Source: JAGDVO01 sp964590075 [NCBI: uncultured Aquificales bacterium]
GTDB taxonomy: Bacteria > Thermosulfidibacterota > Thermosulfidibacteria > Thermosulfidibacterales
NCBI GenBank assembly: GCA_964590075.1
Contig: CAZPXS010000009.1
Span: 1-38,599 of the forward strand
DNA: 38,599 nt
Reading direction: 5' to 3'
Part shown: piece after piece, positions 8,709 through 17,518 of the stretch
How the letters are laid out: every line of letters begins with the position of its first letter
Numbering within the stretch: the stretch's first letter is position 1
Notes under the pieces: generated by a model
What the model was told of the DNA's origin: nothing
What the model saw: only the letters and a program-made list of their open reading frames with translations
Database searches by the model: none
Made by a program: the position numbers and the translations under genes

Positions 8709-9683
8709 CTAACTATAGATTATATCACTACCTTTTTTCCTCATCGCCTCAACGAGTCTCGACTCAAGCTTAGCGATCAGTTCCTTCTTCTCCTCACCAT
8801 CCTCAGGAAAGCTAACAACCGAAATATCAAGCCAAATTGGGAAAGTGTTCTTAGACCACTCGGAAGATTCAAACATTTCCTTTATCCTGTTTAGATATTT
8901 TAAGCTATCGGCCTTCTCCGTCTCCGGGAAAACTATAACAAACTTAGCTCCACCGTATCTCGCAACAAAGTCTATACTCCTCACATTCTCGCTTATAACA
9001 CCTGCGACAAACTTCAAAAGCTCATCGCCCTTCACATGACCCAAAATATCGTTACATTCTTTAATACCCGTCACATGAATCAAGGCCATCGTAAAGGGAT
9101 GACCTGTTTCCTTAGCCCTTAACCATTCCCTGTACAGAAACTCATGGAAATATTTAAAGTTAGCAACGCCCGTCAAAGGATCGTAGTTATTCATATCATC
9201 GACGAGATCCTTGAGGTAATAATAATCGATCACAATACCGACCATGTTAGCTATTACCCTGAATACCTGCCTTAAATCCTCCGTTAGTTCAAAATCATAA
9301 TCAAAGGACATAAAGATAAGCGCCTTCACAACATCCCTAGCAACGACAGGAACAATTAGCAGTGAAACATAAGGGTTCTCAAAGGCCGTAGGATAAAGGG
9401 GGTGCCCCTCCCTAACAACTTCGATCTCCCTTTTGTTCATAACATATTCAAATATAGGATGACAGCTCTTTCTATGGATATCCTTTATAGTTGTGTAACT
9501 TACGCCACGGGATGCTTTGAATTTACACGCCCCATTTTTAAATTCAACTATACCTATCTCCTTGGGATTGAAAATTCCTTTTAGGTCCTCAACTACCGTT
9601 GAGTATATCTCCTCCACATACTCATCGTTAACCACATCCTCCAGTATATCGCCTATTAACGCAAAAAATTTTAAGTACTCCAT
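8709..9683 (-). CDS. GAF-like sensor protein with degenerate GGDEF domain
   Basis: This 324-residue protein has an N-terminal GAF-like sensory region (about 1-165) and a C-terminal GGDEF-type domain (about 170-320). The domain boundary is marked by YDPLTGVANFKYF and FVARYGGAKFVIVFPET. The signature is GGAKF instead of GGDEF, so the metal- and catalysis-linked acidic pair is lost. The usual N-R of the DPLTGLPNR motif is also gone. It is therefore probably catalytically dead, acting as a GTP or c-di-GMP binder or an interaction module. The ATG at 9683 is preferred over the GTG at 9689 because GGAGG lies 5 nt before it. It is last in the leuS operon. Confidence 0.85.
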   Translation of the reverse strand: MEYLKFFALIGDILEDVVNDEYVEEIYSTVVEDLKGIFNPKEIGIVEFKNGACKFKASRGVSYTTIKDIHRKSCHPIFEYVMNKREIEVVREGHPLYPTAFENPYVSLLIVPVVARDVVKALIFMSFDYDFELTEDLRQVFRVIANMVGIVIDYYYLKDLVDDMNNYDPLTGVANFKYFHEFLYREWLRAKETGHPFTMALIHVTGIKECNDILGHVKGDELLKFVAGVISENVRSIDFVARYGGAKFVIVFPETEKADSLKYLNRIKEMFESSEWSKNTFPIWLDISVVSFPEDGEEKKELIAKLESRLVEAMRKKGSDIIYS

Positions 9684-9692
9684 AGTCACCTC

Positions 9693-12173
9693 CTACGCGA
9701 CAACTATGTTTACAAGCTTATTTGGAACCAAGATAACCTTAACTATCCTTTTTCCTTCGATTAAACTTCTCACCCTATCGTTCTCCAGAGCTATCCTCTT
9801 TTGCTCCTCCTCCGGTAAACCAGCTGGGATCTCAACCTTGGATCTGACTTTACCGTTAATCTGAATAACAAGGGTAACCATCTCCTCCTTTGTTAGCTCT
9901 TCATCGTAATCAGGCCACATCTGATCCAGAGTAAAACCACTATTGCCCAGGCTCTCCCACACCTCATCGGCAAAATGGGGGGCAAAGGGGGATATTAAAA
10001 GAGCTATACTCTCAAAGGCAAATCTAACGACCTTTCTATCCTCAACATTCCCCCAATCTATAGAATTATCGATATCATAGAGTAAGTTTAAGTATTCCAT
10101 TATTGAAGCGATTGCGGTGTTAAATCTAAAGTTCTCTATATCGTTTGTAACTCTCTTTATAAGCTGATGGGTCCTTTTAAGTAAGAGTTTGCCGGCATCG
10201 GATAGACCGTTAGCATCTATCTGACCCCTTGACTCCTTAACCTCATCCAGATGCATAAATATAAAACGCCATAACCTATTGAGGAATCTATAACAACCCT
10301 CTATACCGTGATCGGACCACTCAAGATCCCTCTCGGGCGGTGCTGCGAAAAGAAGGAACAACCTAACAGTATCGGCTCCATACTTCTCAACCATATCATC
10401 AGGATCGACGATATTACCGAGAGACTTAGACATCTTGGCCCCATCTTTGATCACCATACCCTGTGTAAGAAGGGCGGAGAAAGGTTCATCTATATCGGTA
10501 TATCCAAGATCCCTCAGCACCTTTGTGTAAAACCTAGCGTATAGTAAATGTAAGACCGCATGCTCAATACCACCTATATACTGATCCACAGGCATCCAGT
10601 ATTTCGCTCTATCATCAAAAGGTCCGGTATCACAATCTGGGGAACAGAACCTGAAGAAATACCAAGAAGACTCAACAAAGGTATCCATAGTATCCGTTTC
10701 CCTTCTACCAGGGCCACCACACTTGGGACACTTTGTATTTACAAACTCCTCCACCTTCTCGAGAGGATTGCCACTACCCGTAAATGGAACATCCTTGGGT
10801 AAAACCACAGGAAGCTCCTCTATGGGAACAGGAACTATACCGCATTTATCGCAGTAAACAACAGGAATCGGAGCACCCCAGTACCTCTGCCTTGAAATCA
10901 ACCAATCTCTAAGTCTATAGGTAACGGTACCCTTACCAAAACCTTTCTCCTCCATATATCTGATGATGGCCTTTTTCGCCTCCTCGTTATCCATACCATC
11001 AAAGGGCCCGGAGTTTACGAGATAACCCTCTCCCTCATAGGCCTCCTCCATCTCCTCAACCTTCAACTCCTTATCCCTGGGCATAACAACTATCTTAATC
11101 GGTAAACCATACTTTTTAGCGAACTCAAAATCCCTCTGATCATGAGCTGGAACGGCCATTACCGCACCGGTCCCGTACTCGAATATAACAAAGTTAGCAA
11201 CAAATATCGGAACTCTTTCACCCGTAAAGGGATTTATACAATACCTACCTGTAAAAACTCCCTCTTTCTCAAAAGACTCCTGTAACCTTGCTGACTTTGG
11301 TTGCTTTCTTAATCTCTCTATCTCCCTTTTCGTTGACTCGGGCATATCCCTCATAAACTCATCAACCAAGGGATGCTCGGGGGCAAGGCTCATGAAAGTG
11401 ACACCATAGACGGTATCGGGACGAGTTGTGAATACCCTTATCCTATAATCGGAACCCTCGAGAGGAAAATCTATCTCAGCACCGTAGGATTTACCTATCC
11501 AGTTCTCCTGCATAACAAGAACCCTATCGGGCCATTTACCCCTTAGCTTTTCAAGATCCTCAAGTAGCTCTTCCGCATAAGCCGTTATCTTAAAGAACCA
11601 TTGCTCAAGATCCTTAACTTCCACCTCACTATCACATCTCCAACACCTGCCACCTATCACCTGCTCATTGGCAAGCACAGTGTTACAGCTATTACACCAG
11701 TTCACAGGTGCCTTCTTCTTATAAGCGAGCCCCCTTTCCAACATCTCTATGAATATCTTCTGCTCCCACTTATAATACTCAGGCTCGCATGTAGCTATCT
11801 CCCTATCCCAATCGTAGGAAAACCCTAACCTCTTAAGCTGTTTTCTCATAAACTCGATGTTCTCGTAGGTCCATTTCGCAGGATGAACACCATGCTTTAT
11901 CGCTGCGTTTTCCGCGGGTAAACCAAAGGCATCCCAACCCATGGGATGTAATACATTGTAACCCCTCATCCTCTTATACCTTGCAACAACATCACCTATA
12001 GAGTAGTTCCTAACATGGCCCATATGAATTCTACCCGAAGGATAGGGAAACATCTCAAGGCAGTAGTATTTTGGTTTTGAAGGATCCTCCTTAACTTTGA
12101 ATAACTTAGATTCTTCCCAGATTTTTTGCCACTTTTCCTCTATCTCCTTTGGGTCGTACTTAAACTCCCTCAT
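9693..12173 (-). CDS. leuS: Leucyl-tRNA synthetase
   Basis: This class Ia synthetase charges tRNA-Leu. The 826-residue length is normal for bacterial LeuRS. The HIGH-type motif appears as [14 protein letters not shown] (about 46-59). A zinc-binding insertion follows with CNSCN and CWRC. The CP1 editing domain has TTRPDTVYG and [15 protein letters not shown]. The KMSKS loop is [17 protein letters not shown] tRNA-binding anticodon domain and a C-terminal domain ending [16 protein letters not shown] complete it. The ATG has an AAGGAGGGTAAGGGGG ribosome site. The upstream small membrane gene overlaps it by 4 nt and a GGDEF-like gene follows, so all are co-transcribed. Confidence 0.98.
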   Translation of the reverse strand: MREFKYDPKEIEEKWQKIWEESKLFKVKEDPSKPKYYCLEMFPYPSGRIHMGHVRNYSIGDVVARYKRMRGYNVLHPMGWDAFGLPAENAAIKHGVHPAKWTYENIEFMRKQLKRLGFSYDWDREIATCEPEYYKWEQKIFIEMLERGLAYKKKAPVNWCNSCNTVLANEQVIGGRCWRCDSEVEVKDLEQWFFKITAYAEELLEDLEKLRGKWPDRVLVMQENWIGKSYGAEIDFPLEGSDYRIRVFTTRPDTVYGVTFMSLAPEHPLVDEFMRDMPESTKREIERLRKQPKSARLQESFEKEGVFTGRYCINPFTGERVPIFVANFVIFEYGTGAVMAVPAHDQRDFEFAKKYGLPIKIVVMPRDKELKVEEMEEAYEGEGYLVNSGPFDGMDNEEAKKAIIRYMEEKGFGKGTVTYRLRDWLISRQRYWGAPIPVVYCDKCGIVPVPIEELPVVLPKDVPFTGSGNPLEKVEEFVNTKCPKCGGPGRRETDTMDTFVESSWYFFRFCSPDCDTGPFDDRAKYWMPVDQYIGGIEHAVLHLLYARFYTKVLRDLGYTDIDEPFSALLTQGMVIKDGAKMSKSLGNIVDPDDMVEKYGADTVRLFLLFAAPPERDLEWSDHGIEGCYRFLNRLWRFIFMHLDEVKESRGQIDANGLSDAGKLLLKRTHQLIKRVTNDIENFRFNTAIASIMEYLNLLYDIDNSIDWGNVEDRKVVRFAFESIALLISPFAPHFADEVWESLGNSGFTLDQMWPDYDEELTKEEMVTLVIQINGKVRSKVEIPAGLPEEEQKRIALENDRVRSLIEGKRIVKVILVPNKLVNIVVA

Positions 12174-12439
12174 AAACTCTCCCCCTTACCCTCCTTGCAG
12201 TATGTCTCAAGCATGCTCTTTACACCTATCAATCCCAGAAAGATACTTGATGGACATATACCTGTAATAGCGAAAAACATCAACATAAATCCAACAAACA
12301 GGGTAAAGTAGAGAAATCCAGGCTTACCGGTTATAAAGTATAGGATAACACTTAGAAACACGAATAGACCGGCAAGTAGAAAATTTATCCTCTCGATATA
12401 CCACCTATCCTTTGGCAAGCGGTAGATCTTCATGACCAA
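12170..12439 (-). CDS. Small two-helix membrane protein, DUF2892-like
   Basis: This 89-residue protein has two long hydrophobic helices (about residues 20-40 and 44-65). They are followed by [15 protein letters not shown] and a short charged tail with one more cysteine ([10 protein letters not shown]). The spacing of the paired helices and the GxCP-x-LG motif resembles the DUF2892 inner-membrane family, sometimes fused to rhodanese domains. No function is established. Its stop overlaps the leuS start by 4 nt, and it lies 6 nt after the CoA-binding gene. Confidence 0.65.
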   Translation of the reverse strand: MVMKIYRLPKDRWYIERINFLLAGLFVFLSVILYFITGKPGFLYFTLFVGFMLMFFAITGICPSSIFLGLIGVKSMLETYCKEGKGESL

Positions 12440-12445
12440 CCCCCA

Positions 12446-12823
12446 TTATTTGGAACTTGTTGCAAACATTATACAAACGTCAAAACTAGCCTCAACTCCC
12501 TCCAAAGAGTTAACGTAATCTCTAATCTCCGGACTATCGGTATCGGGCTGAAACCATAGTCTTTTAAATCCCCTTGCTACTGCCTCTTCCGCAATCTCAA
12601 TCCCCGCCTCGGGAGGCACAACAAACACTATCAGTTCAACATCGCTAGGTAGATCAGAAACACTTTTATAACACTTTATGCCATCAATATCCTGGTACTT
12701 AGGATTGATCGGATAAACCTCGTAGCCTTTTGCCGCTAAGTGCTTTACTATTTTGTAACCGTATTTTTCTGGATTTGTAGTTGCCCCTACCACTGCTATC
12801 TTCTTGAACCCTTTCGGATCCAT
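12446..12823 (-). CDS. CoA-binding domain protein (YccU family)
   Basis: This 125-residue single-domain Rossmann-like protein begins KIAVVGATTNPEKYGYKI. It continues with YPINPKYQDIDGIKCY, ELIVFVVPPEAG and FQPDTDSPE, the usual signature of the CoA_binding_2 family. The biological role is unknown, with CoA or a related nucleotide bound as cofactor. The start is firmly supported by GGAGGG 5 nt upstream and by the need for the complete first beta strand. This start lies 125 nt inside the end of the helicase gene, an unusually long same-strand overlap. Confidence 0.85.
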   Translation of the reverse strand: MDPKGFKKIAVVGATTNPEKYGYKIVKHLAAKGYEVYPINPKYQDIDGIKCYKSVSDLPSDVELIVFVVPPEAGIEIAEEAVARGFKRLWFQPDTDSPEIRDYVNSLEGVEASFDVCIMFATSSK

Positions 12824-13910
12824 CTTTGCCCTCCAAGCTTATATAATTATAACCTCTCTTTCTAAAAGTTGTTTTAAATTTACCAATTTCTTTTTCATCA
12901 ATCAACGTTATGGCTGTACCTTTGTTACCTGCTCTGCCTGTTCTACCAACTCTATGAATATATATAACTTCATTTTTTGGCAACCTGTAGTTGATAACTA
13001 TATCTATATCGTTGATATCTATCCCACGGGATGCAACATCGGTAGCAACAAGAATGTTAAACTTCCCATCCCTGTAGCCCCTATATATCAGCTCCCTTTT
13101 AAACTGTGAAAATTTACCGTGTAAAACCTTGGCATCAAGATCATGATCCTTAAGGTATTCCGCTAACTCCTCAGCTTCAACTATGGTATCACTGAAAATC
13201 AGGATCTTCTTATCCCTGTTTTCTAAGAGTATCTTGACTAAAGATTTTAACCTATCCTTAGCCGATACTCTATAAAACACGTTTTTTATAACCTTGGGTG
13301 GTTGCGAGAATTTTTCCAATTCTACCTTTTTATAGTTATCCTTTAGTTTACTCTCCACAAACCTAAGCACCCTACTAGGAATAGTTGCAGACAAGAAAAC
13401 CGATTGTTTCCCACATGGAGTATGGGTCAATATACTTTCAACATCCTCAACGAATTCCATATCAAACATCCTATCTACCTCATCTATAACTAAATAGCTG
13501 ATCCCACCGATATCCAACACACCCCTTGATATTAGATCCAATATCCTACCGGGAGTTCCAACAACAACCCTCACATTCCCCCTTCTAAGTCTTTCCACCT
13601 GTTTCGATATACTCAAACCACCGTAGACCTTGAGCACACCTAAGCTACCATCGAATTTTGCTATCTCCTCCGCAACCTGATAGGCAAGTTCCCTCGTTGG
13701 AACAACAACTAAAGCCTGTACATCTCTGAGCCTCTTATTCACCCTCATAACAAGAGGAATCACAAAGGCAAGCGTTTTACCACTACCGGTTTCAGCCTTG
13801 ACTATAACATCATGGCCTTCAAGAATAACGGGAAGAGCTAACTCCTGTATAGGAGTGAAACTATCGAACCCTACTCTCTCCAAGAGAGACTTAGCAACAG
13901 AACTAACCAT
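12699..13910 (-). CDS. DEAD-family ATP-dependent RNA helicase
   Basis: This 403-residue two-domain superfamily 2 helicase probably acts in ribosome assembly or RNA remodelling. The motifs are in order: Q motif FTPIQ (about 17-21), motif I AETGSGKT, Ia PTRELAYQ, Ib TPGR, motif II DEVD (instead of DEAD), III SAT, V ATDVASRGIDI and VI HRVGRTGRAG. It ends in a basic, hydrophilic tail of about 45 residues. The last 41 codons overlap the following CoA-binding gene in another frame. The ATG has GGAGG 8 nt upstream. It is the first gene of the leuS operon. Confidence 0.93.
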   Translation of the reverse strand: MVSSVAKSLLERVGFDSFTPIQELALPVILEGHDVIVKAETGSGKTLAFVIPLVMRVNKRLRDVQALVVVPTRELAYQVAEEIAKFDGSLGVLKVYGGLSISKQVERLRRGNVRVVVGTPGRILDLISRGVLDIGGISYLVIDEVDRMFDMEFVEDVESILTHTPCGKQSVFLSATIPSRVLRFVESKLKDNYKKVELEKFSQPPKVIKNVFYRVSAKDRLKSLVKILLENRDKKILIFSDTIVEAEELAEYLKDHDLDAKVLHGKFSQFKRELIYRGYRDGKFNILVATDVASRGIDINDIDIVINYRLPKNEVIYIHRVGRTGRAGNKGTAITLIDEKEIGKFKTTFRKRGYNYISLEGKDGSERVQEDSSGRGNYKSRKIRLQNSKALSGKRLRGLSDQS

Positions 13911-13940
13911 AAAAATCCTCCATATTTTAAAAATTTAGGT

Positions 13941-13969
13941 AGAGTAAATTTAAAAAGGATAATTGTCAA
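13941..13969 (-). promoter_or_regulatory. Promoter of the helicase-leuS operon
   Basis: On the minus strand, a perfect TTGACA (13964-13969) is followed after 17 nt by TACTCT (13941-13946). The start codon is about 30 nt further on. The -35 is ideal and the -10 is weak. Confidence 0.5.
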
Positions 13970-14011
13970 CATCCTATTGAAAGAAAGTTCTAGTCTCTAT
14001 AAACTAAAGGC

Positions 14012-14602
14012 ATGAGCGTAATAGAAAAGATCCTGAGAGAAAGATTCGTTATGGACACAAGTATATTCACAAATCCTGAAACCTACTCAATCTTAGGGGA
14101 TACACCAAGGGAAGCCTTTCTCAGGTTTCTGGAATATGCAAGAAAACTGAAGGAAGCCGAGTTCTTTATGCCTCCCTCAGTTTACAACGAACTCCTACAT
14201 TTTATAGGCGAGGACCTACCTCCTGATACGGAACTTATAATAAAACTTAGACCCTCAAGAAAATACGACATAAAAGTAAGTGGCGCTTTCCTATATGAAC
14301 TCATCGATGAGATAAGGGAAAGGATAAACAAGGGGTTGAGGGTAGCTGAAACTGCCGTAAGAGAGATAACGGAAAAGCCCGACGAGGAAAGCATTATCTC
14401 TAAATTGAGAGAAAAATACAGACAGGCCCTTAGGGAAGGAATAATAGACTCGAAGGAAGATCTGGAAATAGTTTTACTAGCGATGGAACTTGATGCAGCT
14501 ATAATTACGATAGATTATGGGGTAAGGCGCTGGTCCGAAAAACTGGGTATAAGGCTGGTAAATCCGAGAAACTTCTTCCTCCTACTTAACACGCTCAAGT
14601 GA
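14012..14602 (+). CDS. RNA ligase partner protein (PIN-like, MJ_0950 family)
   Basis: This 196-residue protein has the features of the family known only as the partner of Pab1020-type RNA ligases. A PIN-like start FVMDTSIFTNPETY (about residues 12-25) includes the first acidic residue. A helical middle follows with PPSVYNELLHF. The C-terminal strand is LDAAIITIDYGVRRWSEKLG, ending RLVNPRNFFLLL. The spaced acidic residues (D15, E in YNELL, D in TIDYG) suggest a nuclease fold. Activity is not established. The RNA ligase gene is its immediate neighbour but converges on it, with a 34-nt gap. The ribosome site is weak (AAAGG). Confidence 0.88.
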   Translation: MSVIEKILRERFVMDTSIFTNPETYSILGDTPREAFLRFLEYARKLKEAEFFMPPSVYNELLHFIGEDLPPDTELIIKLRPSRKYDIKVSGAFLYELIDEIRERINKGLRVAETAVREITEKPDEESIISKLREKYRQALREGIIDSKEDLEIVLLAMELDAAIITIDYGVRRWSEKLGIRLVNPRNFFLLLNTLK

Positions 14603-14636
14603 TCGACACTTAAATGATCGAAATCTAAAGGAATCT

Positions 14637-15746
14637 TCAATCAAAAAATAAACCACCCTTTATAATGTTACTCAGTATACCTGTGGATCTAAGGAAAGTC
14701 TTTTCCAACCTGACAATATAGTAATCCCCCTCTTTCTCGTAATCCACCAATTTTGCTCTAACCGTCTTACTAACACTATTTATCGAATCTACAAGTAGGT
14801 ATGCCCTTTCTATATTTCTAAACTTCAGCTGGTATGTGAGGGAGACCTTTCCGTTATTCAAATAGTGATTTAACATATCCCTTAGAGGCTCGCAAAAGGC
14901 TCTTCCAAGAGCCCTATAATCCTCATCGTTAAGAGGTATACCCAATTCGAAGCTTGAAAGGACAATTCTAACTACTCTCTGGGTAAAAAATTCGGGAGGT
15001 AACTCTAGAATCAGGTTCGACGAAAACTCTACGTCCCTTATGTTTATGTGGGGTAGGACATACTTTACCCTTTTAGAGGTATAACTCTTTATAACAACTC
15101 CTTCGAAATTTCTAGAATCGAGCCACCTCAGTATATCCTTAACATATTCCATATCTTCATAATCAAAGGGGCCCCAATGCTCAACCTGAGGTATATCGAA
15201 TTCCTCAAAGAGTTTATACCTCTCCTCGGGAGTAACGAAATGCCAGTCGTTCTTCGAGAAAATATCGAAGGCAAAGAAGGCTAACTCCGCATCTATATAG
15301 GAAGGATATAGTTCCGTGTAGGGAGTATTCCTACCAACCACCTCTCCAGCGATCACCAGATCAGGGTGGTAATGGAAAAACCTCTCAAAATCGGCTAAGT
15401 CCATCAATCTATCAGTGGTAAAGGGACACACATAGCCCGATCTTGTAAGAGCAACTATCCTATCGCCCAACTTTGCGATCCTAACGTTATACCCATCGGC
15501 CTTCTCCTCAACCCAGAATGGAGACTGGATGTTACTCCTGATCCCACCTTCCAATGATAGTATTCTCCCTATCCTTGGGTACCCAACTATAAGTTCACCT
15601 TCACAATAAACGGTGCCCCTTAAGAAGGCTCTCGTGTCATCCCTTAACCGGTAATACTTTAAACCCTCAAAATCACACTCCTCAAGTTGCTTCCTACCTT
15701 TCAAACTCCTAAAAAATTCTTCTATTATATCGGTCCGCCTCTCCAT
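14637..15746 (-). CDS. ATP-dependent RNA ligase, Pab1020 family
   Basis: This 369-residue nucleotidyltransferase is related to the archaeal homodimeric RNA ligases that join or circularise RNA ends. The adenylation motif I with catalytic lysine is EEKADGYNVRI (about residues 81-91). RSGYVCPFTTDR and IAGEVVGRNTPY (motif III region) follow, then FEGVVIKSYTSKRVKYV (motifs IV-V). The C-terminal 130 residues contain the dimerisation-type region with STGILSNIIKGGLF at the end. These ligases are common in archaea and patchy in thermophilic bacteria. It is the last gene of the long minus-strand run, 6 nt after the phosphatase gene. Confidence 0.92.
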   Translation of the reverse strand: MERRTDIIEEFFRSLKGRKQLEECDFEGLKYYRLRDDTRAFLRGTVYCEGELIVGYPRIGRILSLEGGIRSNIQSPFWVEEKADGYNVRIAKLGDRIVALTRSGYVCPFTTDRLMDLADFERFFHYHPDLVIAGEVVGRNTPYTELYPSYIDAELAFFAFDIFSKNDWHFVTPEERYKLFEEFDIPQVEHWGPFDYEDMEYVKDILRWLDSRNFEGVVIKSYTSKRVKYVLPHINIRDVEFSSNLILELPPEFFTQRVVRIVLSSFELGIPLNDEDYRALGRAFCEPLRDMLNHYLNNGKVSLTYQLKFRNIERAYLLVDSINSVSKTVRAKLVDYEKEGDYYIVRLEKTFLRSTGILSNIIKGGLFFD

Positions 15747-15752
15747 GCCACT

Positions 15753-16373
15753 TTACCAGTAAGAACCATCAAGTATATTTTTTACATCATTAGCCGAAAC
15801 GTTCATACCTTTAACTATCGTATCTTTACCCTTAAATTGCAATATCAAGGCTCTAAGGTAATAGATCTCAAAGGTGTAAAAGAGCCTACTTTCCAAGTTT
15901 AATATCTCGCAGATTAGGGCCTTTAAAAATCCGCCATGGGTGAAGACAACTCCAATATCTCCCTCTTCCCCCATAGCATACCTCAAAAAGTTTATCGCTC
16001 GCCTTCTCAAATCCCTTATAGATTCGCCACCGGGTGGAGTAATAGTATCATCCCTCAGCCTTTCCCAGAAGAGGGGATCCCTATAGACCTCCGAGCGGGC
16101 TCTACCGGTCCACAACCCGTAATTTACCTCCTTTAGATCATCCCTTACAAACAGTGGAATATTCTTTCTTTGAGAAAGTAAAGTAGCGGGAAATAGCGCC
16201 CTTTTTAAGGGACTACTAAATATAGCGGATATATCCAAGTGGGATAGAATCTCTACTACCTCCACTGAATGCCTCTTACCCTTTTCAGAGAGTTCCACAT
16301 CCGACTGACCGTAAAAATTCACCCTATGTTTTTCATCGACCTCACCGTGTCTAAAAAGTATAAGCGTTCTCAT
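15753..16373 (-). CDS. Histidine phosphatase family protein (phosphoglycerate mutase-like)
   Basis: This 206-residue branch-1 histidine phosphatase has the phosphohistidine RHG motif at LFRHGEVDE (about 7-15). SSPLKRALFPA carries the conserved arginine, and VVFTHGGFLKALI the second catalytic histidine. The FYGQSDVELSEKG region and EVNYGLWTGR are shared with alpha-ribazole phosphatase (CobC) and small broad-specificity phosphatases. No cobalamin genes adjoin, so the substrate is undecided. Its start codon shares one base with the stop of the SfsA-Uri gene. Confidence 0.85.
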   Translation of the reverse strand: MRTLILFRHGEVDEKHRVNFYGQSDVELSEKGKRHSVEVVEILSHLDISAIFSSPLKRALFPATLLSQRKNIPLFVRDDLKEVNYGLWTGRARSEVYRDPLFWERLRDDTITPPGGESIRDLRRRAINFLRYAMGEEGDIGVVFTHGGFLKALICEILNLESRLFYTFEIYYLRALILQFKGKDTIVKGMNVSANDVKNILDGSYW

Positions 16374-17518
16374 TACTTCCTCCTGATTCTATCGTAGTTC
16401 CAGTCAAGCCTAAAATAACAGATTAGATCCATAAACCTTCTATCCTCCATTGGGTTTCTACAAAAGTAGAATAGATGACTATCCCTTCTTGAATCGGAAG
16501 CACCGAATCCATCTATATAACCGTCGGCGATACCTGAGAGCCTAAGGGCTATCTCTTCCTCTATGTCGGAGTCAGTAACGATAGGTATATCCCATATCTT
16601 ATCCGCCCGTACCGTAAGATAATCTATGTGCCACCTGAGTTTCTTGTTTCTACTCTTGTGTCTATTTAACCTTTTATTAAGGCTGTTCATGGCGCTACCA
16701 ACATAAACATAATAACCCCTCTTAAACTCAACTCTACCGAGTGATCCAACATCTATAACCCCACTTTCATCAAGCTCTAACAGGAGTAAGTAAACTCCCT
16801 TGTCTAGATCAAGGGATTCGATATAACCCCATGGTATGGGAATCTCCTTGAGACTAACGATATTTTTCATATCAGGATCGAAACCTATAGCCAGAGCCCT
16901 AAATTCAACAAGATCCCTGTATTTAAGCATATTTAATGTAAAAGACCTATCTATATGATAGGCTGGTAAAAAATACTCCACATTAGGATTCATAATAACG
17001 AAGAGAACCATACCCCTTTTGCCACTCTCTCTGGATATCTCCGCAAGATGTGCTATATGATCCGCACCCCTTAAAGTAACGGCATCTGGAAACATCGACA
17101 CCTTTTCACCAAAAAGCGTACAAGTCTTAACTTCTAGGTAGATCTCTTCACTTCTTCCTTCCAACAAGAAATCTATCCTTCTATTTCCAAGTCTGACCTC
17201 TCTCTCCGAAACACAATAATCGGCCAAAAAATCTATCCTCTTCTCCGATAAAAGATCCTCAACTATGGCGTTTGTTAGATGTGTATGTAACAAGACCCAA
17301 CCACCCGAACCACGAACCGCAAGTAGTATATACTTATTCTTTGCATCCGAGGAGGTATTAGGGATAAGCAAAACCTCACTATTGGGTAAAAGTAACTCCC
17401 ATAATCTCCCGGGATTTGGGAGATAAGCCCTCTCAATTCTACCATCCACATCTACTTCGCAGACAAACCTGTTTAACCTCTTTATAAAGGTTCCCCTAAT
17501 TCTCTCAGAACTAAACAT
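16373..17518 (-). CDS. sfsA: SfsA nuclease fused to a Uri/DUF123 GIY-YIG-like domain
   Basis: This 381-residue protein is a two-domain fusion. Residues 1-230 match SfsA: GTFIKRLNRFVCEV, YLPNPGRLWELL, HTHLTNAIVEDLL, RIDFLLEG and EVKTCTLF, a PD-(D/E)XK-like core. VSMFPDAVTLRGADHI follows. Residues about 235-381 match the COG1833/DUF123 GIY-YIG superfamily: GVYLLLLEL, GYYVYVGSAMNSLNKRLNRH and KLRWHIDYL. SfsA was first named as a sugar-fermentation stimulation factor and is now regarded as a nucleic-acid-binding nuclease. The fusion implies two nuclease active sites in one chain. Single-base overlaps on both sides place it in an operon with TonB and the phosphatase. Confidence 0.9.
   Translation of the reverse strand: MFSSERIRGTFIKRLNRFVCEVDVDGRIERAYLPNPGRLWELLLPNSEVLLIPNTSSDAKNKYILLAVRGSGGWVLLHTHLTNAIVEDLLSEKRIDFLADYCVSEREVRLGNRRIDFLLEGRSEEIYLEVKTCTLFGEKVSMFPDAVTLRGADHIAHLAEISRESGKRGMVLFVIMNPNVEYFLPAYHIDRSFTLNMLKYRDLVEFRALAIGFDPDMKNIVSLKEIPIPWGYIESLDLDKGVYLLLLELDESGVIDVGSLGRVEFKRGYYVYVGSAMNSLNKRLNRHKSRNKKLRWHIDYLTVRADKIWDIPIVTDSDIEEEIALRLSGIADGYIDGFGASDSRRDSHLFYFCRNPMEDRRFMDLICYFRLDWNYDRIRRK

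Noticed and set aside
14602-14636. TGATCGA repeats between the RNA ligase and its partner as a terminator
   Set aside because: The copies are direct, not inverted, and form no stable hairpin.
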